A DNA stretch of 51,679 nt, taken from positions 291,476-343,154 of the forward strand of contig DKMD01000025.1 in the NCBI GenBank assembly GCA_002470465.1, given 5' to 3'. Shown in pieces: positions 44,284-51,679 of the stretch (the first letter of the stretch is position 1; every line of letters begins with the position of its first letter). The position numbers and the translations under genes were made by a program. Source of the DNA: Pluralibacter sp. UBA7423 (GTDB taxonomy: Bacteria; Pseudomonadota; Gammaproteobacteria; Enterobacterales; Enterobacteriaceae). The notes under the pieces were generated by a model. That model made no database searches and was not told where the DNA came from. It worked only from the letters and a program-made list of their open reading frames with translations.

Positions 44284-46434
44284 TTATTCCTCGTTCACTG
44301 CCTGTTTTTCTGCTTTACGCGCCTTTGCGCGTGCGATAGCCGCTTCAACGGCGGCTTTGCGCGGGTCAATAGCTTCATCGACAGATTCATTTGCCGCCTG
44401 TTGTTCGGCCTTGCGCGCTTTGGCGCGGGCGATAGCTGCTTCAACGGCGGCTTTACGCGGGTCAACGGTTTCCGCGACAGGCTCGGCTGTTGCCTGCTGT
44501 TCAGCCTTGCGGGCTTTGGCGCGGGCGATAGCTGCTTCAACGGCGGCTTTACGCGGGTCAACGGTTTCCGGGACAGGCTCGGCTGTTGCCTGCTGTTCAG
44601 CCTTGCGGGCTTTGGCGCGGGCGATGGCTGCTTCAACGGCGGCTTTACGCGGGTCAACGGTTTTCGCGACAGGCTCGGCTGTTGCCTGCTGTTCAGCCTT
44701 GCGTGCTTTAGCCCGGGCAATAGCAGCCTCAACGGCGGCTTTGCGTGGATCTACTGCGTCTGAAAGCTGTTCTGCGATGGCTGCATCAGTCTGCTCGCCA
44801 GCAAGGCGTTTTTCGGCCTGAGCTGCGCGGGCCTGTGCTTTACGTGCTTCACGTGCGGCGATGACGGCGCTGTTGTCAGGTTTTTCACCAGCCTGAATGA
44901 TGACAGGCTGGGTGGCCTGCTGCTGTTTTTCACGAACCCGGCTCAGGGCCGCTTCGATTGCAGCCTGGTCTTTTGCCGCAGGCTGAACGGCGGCCTGTTT
45001 GTGTCGCTCCAGACGGGCGGCTTTCTCACGCTCAAGGCGCTCTGCGCGGGCTTCGAAACGGGCTTTCGCTTCGGCGGCGCGTTTTTCTTCCTGGCGAATG
45101 GCGGCGATTTCCGCTTTTTCCTGACGGAAGTACTGCACCAGCGGAATGTTGCTTGGGCAGACCCATGCACAGGCCCCACACTCAATACAGTCGGAAAGAT
45201 TGTGTGCAGTAGCTTTGTCGTGCTGCTGGCCTTTGCTGAACCAGTACAGCTGCTGCGGCAGCAAATCAGCCGGGCAGGAATCGGCACAGGCGCTACAGCG
45301 AATGCAGCCTTTCTCTTCCTGCTCTTCGCCCATCTCGCTGGCGGAAGGCGCCAGCAGACAGTTGGTGATTTTTACCACCGGCACGTCCAGCCAGGGCAGG
45401 GTGAAGCCCATCAGCGGACCGCCCATAATCACCATCTGTTCAGGCGTGGCGCAGAAGCCAGCATCTTCGAGTAAATGACGAACCGGCGTGCCCAGTCGCG
45501 CCCAGACGTTGCCCGGACGGGTAACGGATTCACCGGTGAGTGTCACTACACGTTCGGTTAGCGGCTCACCGTCAATGATGGCACGCTTCACCGCAAACGC
45601 CGTGCCGACGTTCTGCATCAGCACGCCAATATCAGATGAGCGACCGCCGTGGGGAACCTGCTTGCCGGTCAGAATTTGCGTCAGCTGCTTTGCGCCACCG
45701 GACGGGTATTTGGTCGGGATGACGCGCAGGCTGATGCCATGAACATCAGCGAGTACGGCGCGCATCATCGAAATGGCCTGCGGCTTATTGTCTTCGACGC
45801 CAATCAGCACTTCTTTCGGCTGAAGGACGTGCATCAGAATGCGGATACCGTCGACGATCTGGGCCGCGCAATCCTGCATCAGGCGGTCGTCGGCGGTGAT
45901 ATACGGCTCACACTCGGCGGCGTTGATGATAAGCGTGTCGATTTTATCGCCGCCGCCTTTCAGCTTGCTGCCGGTCGGGAAGCCAGCGCCGCCCAGGCCT
46001 GCAACGCCAAAATCATGAATGCGCTCAATAAGCTCGTCACGGCTTCGCTGCTGCCAGTCACACCAGCCGTCGCGGTCGATCCAGCGGTCTTCACCGTCGG
46101 CCTCGATAATAACGCTCATCTCTGCGAGAGCCGAAGGATGCGCCGTGGAGTGGGGAGCAATCGCGACCACGATACCGGAGGTTGGCGCATGGACGGGAAG
46201 CATTCGGCCCCAGCCACGGGTTAACGGCTGGCCGCGCAGAACGCGTTCGCCAACCGTGACGCTGAGTTCGCCTTCGGCACCGATGTGCTGTTTCAGCGGG
46301 ATGACGTAGCGCGGCGCAAGGGGAACCTGGCGCAGCGGCGTGCCATTGGACTGAGTCTTCATCTCCGGAGGATGGATCCCGCCGTCGAAGTCCCAGATTT
46401 TGTCCTTTCTGAACGCGGAGAATAACTTAAGCAT
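44284..46434 (-). CDS. rsxC: Rsx complex subunit C, with C-terminal tandem repeats
   Basis: The 716-residue NADH-facing subunit has NQO1-like nucleotide and flavin folds in the N-terminal half ([20 protein letters not shown]). Two [4Fe-4S] motifs follow ([12 protein letters not shown] and [12 protein letters not shown]). The last 156 residues are five near-identical repeats with core [20 protein letters not shown]. The ATG at 46434 gives [19 protein letters not shown], the E. coli start, and overlaps rsxB by 8 bp. The open frame extends 29 codons upstream inside rsxB. Repeat number is variable among enterobacteria. Confidence 0.96.
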   Translation of the reverse strand: MLKLFSAFRKDKIWDFDGGIHPPEMKTQSNGTPLRQVPLAPRYVIPLKQHIGAEGELSVTVGERVLRGQPLTRGWGRMLPVHAPTSGIVVAIAPHSTAHPSALAEMSVIIEADGEDRWIDRDGWCDWQQRSRDELIERIHDFGVAGLGGAGFPTGSKLKGGGDKIDTLIINAAECEPYITADDRLMQDCAAQIVDGIRILMHVLQPKEVLIGVEDNKPQAISMMRAVLADVHGISLRVIPTKYPSGGAKQLTQILTGKQVPHGGRSSDIGVLMQNVGTAFAVKRAIIDGEPLTERVVTLTGESVTRPGNVWARLGTPVRHLLEDAGFCATPEQMVIMGGPLMGFTLPWLDVPVVKITNCLLAPSASEMGEEQEEKGCIRCSACADSCPADLLPQQLYWFSKGQQHDKATAHNLSDCIECGACAWVCPSNIPLVQYFRQEKAEIAAIRQEEKRAAEAKARFEARAERLEREKAARLERHKQAAVQPAAKDQAAIEAALSRVREKQQQATQPVIIQAGEKPDNSAVIAAREARKAQARAAQAEKRLAGEQTDAAIAEQLSDAVDPRKAAVEAAIARAKARKAEQQATAEPVAKTVDPRKAAVEAAIARAKARKAEQQATAEPVPETVDPRKAAVEAAIARAKARKAEQQATAEPVAETVDPRKAAVEAAIARAKARKAEQQAANESVDEAIDPRKAAVEAAIARAKARKAEKQAVNEE
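44287..44754 (-). repeat. Five 96-bp tandem repeats in rsxC
   Basis: The 3' end of rsxC holds four complete 32-codon units and a shortened fifth of 28 codons. Each starts (V/I)[18 protein letters not shown] and ends in a variable Ala/Glu-rich tail. The middle units are nearly identical in DNA, which suggests recent expansion or gene conversion. Confidence 0.95.
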
Positions 46435-47005
46435 GGTGTTCCACTGGAATGATACGAACTGGAATGGCCTGCAGATCCCATTTCCAGCTTTCGGTCGTCT
46501 CAGCGACCGGACGTAATTCAATACACTGCGTCGGACAAGGCGCGACGCAAAGGTTACAGCCGGTACACAGGTCGCTTATGACGGTATGCATCGCGCGGGT
46601 GGCGCCGACAATGGCATCAACCGGACAGGCCTGAATGCACTTGGTGCAGCCGATACAGTTGGGCTCATCGATCACCGCCAGCATGCGCACCGGCTCAGAA
46701 GCCTCTTCCTCGCCGTCTATAGGCTGCGGTTCAACGTTCAGCAGCGTGGCGATTTTCAGCATCACGGCTTCGCCGCCTGGGGCGCAACGGTTAATTTTTT
46801 CGCCCTGGCTGCCGACGGCTTCCGCATAGGGACGACAGCCCGGGTAGCCGCACTGGCCGCACTGACTCTGCGGCAGAATTTCATCGATTTTCTCTACCAC
46901 CGGATCGTCTTCCACCGCAAAACGGCGTGAAGCGTATCCGAGAATGCCGCCAAAAATAAGCCCTAACAGGCTGATGGCCGCAATGGCAATCCACACTAAG
47001 GTCAT
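46427..47005 (-). CDS. rsxB: Rsx complex subunit B (ferredoxin-like)
   Basis: The 192-residue protein has an N-terminal membrane helix (about residues 4-26). A 4Fe-4S domain follows with CGQCGYPGC, then a two-cluster ferredoxin domain with [12 protein letters not shown] and [12 protein letters not shown]. It relays electrons within the Rsx complex on the cytosolic side. Its ATG overlaps the rsxA stop by one base, and its end overlaps rsxC by 8 bp. Confidence 0.97.
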   Translation of the reverse strand: MTLVWIAIAAISLLGLIFGGILGYASRRFAVEDDPVVEKIDEILPQSQCGQCGYPGCRPYAEAVGSQGEKINRCAPGGEAVMLKIATLLNVEPQPIDGEEEASEPVRMLAVIDEPNCIGCTKCIQACPVDAIVGATRAMHTVISDLCTGCNLCVAPCPTQCIELRPVAETTESWKWDLQAIPVRIIPVEHHA

Positions 47006-47586
47006 TACAACTTCACCAAACCACTAAAGCCCATAAAGGCCAGAGACATTAACCCTGCGGTGACCAGAGCAATGGCGTTACCCTTAAACGGGGCAGGGAC
47101 ATCGGCGACCACCAGACGTTCGCGAATAGCGGCGAACAGCACCATCACCAGCGAAAAACCCACCGCCGCGGAGAATCCGTACAGCGCCGATTGCAGAAAA
47201 TTGTGCCCGAGGTTGATATTTAACAGCGCCACGCCAAGCACCGCACAGTTGGTAGTGATAAGCGGCAGGAAAATCCCGAGCAGGCGATAGAGCGCCGGGC
47301 TGGTTTTACGCACAACCATTTCGGTGAACTGCACCACCACCGCGATGACCAGAATAAAGGCCAGCGTGCGCAGGTAAATCAGATTCAGCGGAATGAGGAT
47401 CCAGGTATCAATCAGCCATGCGCAGACGGAGGCGAGGGTCATCACAAACGTGGTGGCAAGGCCCATCCCCATCGCCGTTTCCAGTTTTTTGGAAACGCCC
47501 ATAAATGGACACAGCCCGAGAAACTTCACCAGAACGAAGTTATTCACAAGGACGGTGCCAACGAAAAGCAGCAGGTAGTTGGTCAT
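47005..47586 (-). CDS. rsxA: Rsx complex subunit A
   Basis: The 193-residue integral membrane protein with six predicted spans is homologous to RnfA/NqrE, nearly identical to E. coli RsxA. It contains [20 protein letters not shown], with the cysteine of the intramembrane iron centre, and [13 protein letters not shown]. It is the first gene of rsxABCDGE-nth. The promoter should lie in the 77 bp up to ydgK, where no confident -35/-10 pair was chosen. Confidence 0.97.
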   Translation of the reverse strand: MTNYLLLFVGTVLVNNFVLVKFLGLCPFMGVSKKLETAMGMGLATTFVMTLASVCAWLIDTWILIPLNLIYLRTLAFILVIAVVVQFTEMVVRKTSPALYRLLGIFLPLITTNCAVLGVALLNINLGHNFLQSALYGFSAAVGFSLVMVLFAAIRERLVVADVPAPFKGNAIALVTAGLMSLAFMGFSGLVKL

Positions 47587-47663
47587 AGTGCGCCTGAAAC
47601 GAAAAAAAGCCGCCTATTATCGGACAAACCGACGCAGGCGACAACAGATTATCTGTAAGGTTA

Positions 47664-48092
47664 TTACGGCTTAACGAAGGTGCGTTTCACGCGCTCAGAG
47701 CGCTTGAAATAGGGCACTAACAGCGCGGTAGCCAGCAGCGGGAAAAGCAGCTGACGTAAGGCTAACGCATCGGATACCGGAGCGAAGGCAAACGTCTTAA
47801 CGGCAAGCAGGACCATAATAAGCAACCAGATGATGTAATGCTTTGGCACCAGCCTGCGGCGCTTAAAGAAAGCCGCTGTCAGCCAAAGGGTGTAGCACCA
47901 CATGGCTAGGCCAAAAAGCAGTGAGAAGCCGATTAACACCAGATTTGTGGTACTCAGAACCTTCAGATTCGCGACAAAAAGAACACCGATAAAATTCAGC
48001 GTCGTCAGCGTCACGCTTATCAGGGCGACAATAAGCCAGGCCAGCGGGGCAAGCAGCCAGCCGCCAATACGTTCTGTAGGTTCTGTGGTCAT
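47664..48092 (-). CDS. ydgK: DUF2569 membrane protein YdgK
   Basis: The 142-residue protein has four predicted membrane segments and the DUF2569 start RIGGWLLAPLAWLIVALISV. The function is unknown. It lies upstream of rsxA in the same orientation, as in E. coli, and may share transcription. GAGGTCATG gives a ribosome binding site overlapping closely with the ATG at 48092. Confidence 0.93.
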   Translation of the reverse strand: MTTEPTERIGGWLLAPLAWLIVALISVTLTTLNFIGVLFVANLKVLSTTNLVLIGFSLLFGLAMWCYTLWLTAAFFKRRRLVPKHYIIWLLIMVLLAVKTFAFAPVSDALALRQLLFPLLATALLVPYFKRSERVKRTFVKP

Positions 48093-48170
48093 GACCTCTC
48101 CGAAATCAGCGTCAGTCAGAAATGCGGGGCGAGAAGTATAAGCAACTGACGCGACAGAAAACAGTCTTTA

Positions 48171-48386
48171 TTATTGTACGTAGCGCCACACGGTCTTAGG
48201 CACCTGGCCAATATCGTACAAACGACCGCCGGAAACCAGCTCCGCCCGGCGATGATCGGCTGCGCGATACATATTGACGATTTCCTGAGTGTCGCTGAGT
48301 GAATAATTCAGGTGATCAAAAAGCTTTTCCAGACTTTCAAGAGAGCTGATTTTGCGAAATTTCAATAAATAATCCAGGACGGTCAT
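48171..48386 (-). CDS. cnu: Hha-family co-regulator Cnu (YdgT)
   Basis: The 71-residue protein is highly similar to E. coli Cnu ([23 protein letters not shown] start; [20 protein letters not shown]). Hha/YdgT proteins bind H-NS and StpA and modulate silencing of horizontally acquired DNA; Cnu also binds the oriC-associated site cnb. The ATG at 48386 matches the E. coli start; a second ATG five codons upstream has no better site. Confidence 0.95.
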   Translation of the reverse strand: MTVLDYLLKFRKISSLESLEKLFDHLNYSLSDTQEIVNMYRAADHRRAELVSGGRLYDIGQVPKTVWRYVQ

Positions 48387-48610
48387 TGTAGCGCTTTCCA
48401 ATTATGCTGTTGTAATTATTAGGTAAATATAACCCGTTAGCGTTCATCATCGGGCCGGTTATTCGGGCTGACGGGTCACAAGATGCGCTTAAATTATTTA
48501 GGCTATAAGCACCAAAAACAAGCTCAGAAGAGTATTCTGGCCATGTAAAATTTGAATTAGGAATTTTCCAGGCGGAATGTCAGGCGCCGGAAGGCGCCTG
48601 GGAGAGAAGA
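48387..48610. other. Region between the phospho-beta-glucosidase gene and cnu
   Basis: These 224 bp hold the cnu promoter region, with AT-rich sequence near 48480-48560, and a GC hairpin CAGGCGCC/GGCGCCTG (48581-48600) directly after the upstream glucosidase gene. That hairpin has no T tract. No small gene was identified. Confidence 0.45.
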
Positions 48611-50107
<1,497 letters not shown>

Positions 50108-50121
50108 TCACTTTCTGACAA

Positions 50122-50265
50122 TCACTTGTGCGGCGTCGTAGCCGTAGTGGGGGCTTCTGGTGTCTGGTAGTTATCAATGTGATGCGCTGCAATCAGCAGC
50201 AATACGCAAACCCCAAGCACAATCCAGCCCACCAGCTCGACGATGCGGTTAAATACCATAGTCAT
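50122..50265 (-). CDS. blr: Small divisome-associated membrane protein Blr
   Basis: The roughly 47-residue protein matches E. coli Blr in its core: NRIVELVGWIVLGVCVLLLI then AAHHIDNYQTPE, with one membrane helix and a polar C-terminus. Blr is a small inner-membrane protein that interacts with divisome proteins and affects beta-lactam sensitivity. The start is uncertain: ATG at 50265 or 50259, or GTG at 50274, with GGAG near 50280. The frame stays open upstream through a second hydrophobic stretch to a TTG at 50343. Confidence 0.78.
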   Translation of the reverse strand: MTMVFNRIVELVGWIVLGVCVLLLIAAHHIDNYQTPEAPTTATTPHK

Positions 50266-50468
50266 AACAATCACTGTCTCCAAAAATCCAGCCAGGAATG
50301 TTACCAGGAACACTGCGTTCAGGCCAGGGCGGGAAACGAGCAATCTGCATCATTTTTCACCATCTGTTGAAGGTTTAAGACGCTCGCGAGAGCGAATTGT
50401 TAATAAACAGTTGTGAGGTTCTGACAGATGTTGTGAAATGACAGCCATCCACAGATGAGGGCGAAAAC

Positions 50469-51509
50469 ATGAGTGACACTATCCGCGTCGGATTAATTGG
50501 CTATGGCTACGCGAGTAAAACCTTCCACGCACCGCTGATTAGCGGCACGCCAGGCATGGAGCTGGCGGCGGTTTCCAGCAGTGACGAAGCGAAGGTCAAG
50601 GCAGACTGGCCGGGCGTGAAGGTCGTTTCGGAGCCGAAGCATCTGTTTAACGACCCGACCATTGATTTAATTGTCATTCCTACGCCAAACGATACCCACT
50701 TCCCGCTGGCGAAAGCCGCACTGGAAGCGGGCAAGCATGTAGTGGTGGATAAACCCTTTACCGTGACACTGTCACAGGCACGTGAGCTGGACGCGCTGGC
50801 GCGCGGCCTGGGCCGTCTGCTTTCGGTATTCCACAACCGCCGCTGGGACAGCGATTTCCTGACTGTGAAGCAGCTGATTGCCGAAGGTCATCTTGGTGAA
50901 GTGACCTTTTTTGAATCGCACTTTGACCGCTACCGCCCGGAAGTCCGCAACCGCTGGCGTGAACAGGGCGGCCCGGGGAGCGGTATCTGGTACGACTTAG
51001 GCCCGCATCTGCTGGATCAGGCCATCAATCTGTTTGGCCTGCCGGTGAGTCTGACTGTCGATCTGGCGCAGCTCCGTCCGGGCGCACAGTCTACGGACTA
51101 TTTCCATGCGGTGTTAACCTATCCGCAGCGCCGTGTGGTGCTGCATGGCACGCTGCTGGCTGCGGCAGAATCGGCGCGTTATATCGTACACGGCACCCGT
51201 GCGAGCTACGTGAAATACGGTCTTGATCCACAGGAAGAACGTCTGAAAAACGGTGAACGCCTGCCGCAGGAAGACTGGGGCTACGACATGCGTGATGGCG
51301 TACTGACCCGCGTGGACGGTGACGATCGCACCGAAGAAACCTGGCTGACGGTGCCGGGCAACTATCCGGCATACTATGCGGGTATTCGCGATGCCCTGAA
51401 CGGTAACGGTGAAAATCCGGTTCCGGCGAGCCAGGCGATTCAGATTATGGAATTGATTGAGCTGGGCATTGAGTCGGCGAAGCACCGCTCAACGCTGAGC
51501 CTGACCTGA
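50469..51509 (+). CDS. ydgJ: Gfo/Idh/MocA-family oxidoreductase YdgJ
   Basis: The 346-residue NAD(P)-dependent dehydrogenase has an N-terminal Rossmann fold (VGLIGYGYASKTFHAP), the family motif EAGKHVVVDKPFT with the catalytic Lys, and the C-terminal substrate domain GPGSGIWYDLGPHLLDQAI with the conserved Asp and His. It matches E. coli YdgJ. The substrate is not established; sugar or inositol derivatives are typical. The ATG at 50469 is preceded by a purine-rich GAGGGCGAAAAC. Confidence 0.94.
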   Translation: MSDTIRVGLIGYGYASKTFHAPLISGTPGMELAAVSSSDEAKVKADWPGVKVVSEPKHLFNDPTIDLIVIPTPNDTHFPLAKAALEAGKHVVVDKPFTVTLSQARELDALARGLGRLLSVFHNRRWDSDFLTVKQLIAEGHLGEVTFFESHFDRYRPEVRNRWREQGGPGSGIWYDLGPHLLDQAINLFGLPVSLTVDLAQLRPGAQSTDYFHAVLTYPQRRVVLHGTLLAAAESARYIVHGTRASYVKYGLDPQEERLKNGERLPQEDWGYDMRDGVLTRVDGDDRTEETWLTVPGNYPAYYAGIRDALNGNGENPVPASQAIQIMELIELGIESAKHRSTLSLT

Positions 51510-51583
51510 GTGCAGCTATTGAGGCGCACGCTGATGCCCTCACCCCAACCCTCTCCCACGGGAGAGGGCGCAAACACTAAAAA

Positions 51584-51606
51584 CGGCAACCGAAGTTGCC
51601 GCTTTG
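51584..51606. terminator. Tetraloop hairpin downstream of ydgJ
   Basis: CGGCAAC (51584-51590) and GTTGCCG (51595-51601) form a 7-bp stem. Read on the minus strand the loop is TTCG and TTTTTAG follows, so it is a good terminator for a gene entering from the right. On the plus strand the tail is weaker. A second hairpin, CCCTCTCCC/GGGAGAGGG-like, lies at 51550-51568. Confidence 0.7.
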
Positions 51607-51661
51607 CATTTACCTCCGCCACCTGGCAATATGCAGAGCATAAAGAGCCGGGACATTCTCC

Positions 51662-51679
51662 TAATGCCGATCGTTTAAG
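51662..51679 (+). mobile_element. Possible IS4-family terminal inverted repeat at the window edge
   Basis: TAATGCCGATCGTTTAAG matches the E. coli IS4 terminal repeat as I recall it (TAATGCCGATCAGTTAAG) at 16 of 18 positions, including 11 contiguous bases. If real, an IS4-type element starts here and runs out of the window. The alternative is the 3' end of a convergent gene such as add. Confidence 0.4.

Noticed and set aside
44287..44754. CRISPR-like or minisatellite array
   Set aside because: The 96-bp units are in frame and encode conserved RsxC tail repeats, with no spacers.
43213..44763. A 516-codon open frame on the plus strand opposite rsxD and rsxC
   Set aside because: Shadow of the GC-rich coding strand; its repeated C-terminus is just the antisense reading of the rsxC repeats.
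51525..51622. Short protein from the minus-strand frame reading APSPVGEGWGEG
   Set aside because: This is a common translation of an enterobacterial intergenic hairpin repeat (CCCTCTCCC...GGGAGAGGG) and has no ribosome binding site.

Overview
The window is an ordinary enterobacterial chromosome segment. Gene order and protein identity follow the E. coli pykF-purR-sodB-slyA-tyrS-rsx-ydgJ region almost gene for gene. The accessory genes, the extra tRNA-Val copy and the protein variants point to an Enterobacter-like genus (Enterobacter, Lelliottia, Leclercia or a relative); I cannot name the species from sequence alone. No phage, CRISPR array or plasmid function is visible.

Layout. 1-2300: the upstream edge of the lpp promoter, pykF with its Cra operator, and fumD. 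2260-11982: an accessory block that differs from E. coli K-12, where my recollection is that the ydhYVWXUT oxidoreductase genes follow fumD. It holds an AraC regulator with a divergent NTF2-like protein, a cytosolic ModA-like protein, a Fec-type ABC importer, a polar amino acid ABC importer, a YfiH-like protein and a pair of LuxR-type regulators. 12085-12333: three tandem tRNA-Val(GAC) genes. 12472-32218: the conserved set mdtK, ribE, cfa, punC/punR, purR, ynhF, ydhP, sodB, mepH, grxD, rnt, gloA-nemA-nemR, ydhL, ydhF, sodC, ydhKJI and slyA. 32268-33635: an inserted membrane diguanylate cyclase. 33877-41894: slyB, anmK, mliC, pdxH, tyrS, gstA, dtpA and nth, without the pdxY that E. coli has after tyrS. 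41894-48386: the rsxABCDGE operon ending in nth, with ydgK and cnu upstream. 48611-51509: an orphan phospho-beta-glucosidase inserted next to blr, then ydgJ. The last 18 bases resemble an IS4-type end.

The most interesting signal is at 4373-7232. The Fec-type importer (binding protein, permease, ATPase) looks at first like an iron or cobalamin system. Its promoter carries a perfect ModE-type Mo-box: half-sites ATCGCTAT and ATAGCGAT, 12 bp apart, over a TATAAT -10. A gene for a ModA-like oxyanion-binding protein without a signal peptide converges on the operon and has a structured leader. Together these suggest a MolABC-type molybdate/tungstate uptake locus with an unusual cytosolic oxyanion-binding partner.

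Other regulatory sites can be read directly: PurR boxes at purR, a NemR palindrome, a SlyA box, a PhoP box at slyB, two cfa promoters with a long leader, a tRNA promoter, and a 27-bp palindrome of AscG/LacI type at the phospho-beta-glucosidase promoter. Many genes are oxidative or electrophile stress functions (sodB, sodC, nemRA-gloA, grxD, rsx), cell-envelope functions (mepH, slyB, mliC, cfa, anmK) or efflux functions (mdtK, ydhP, ydhKJI).
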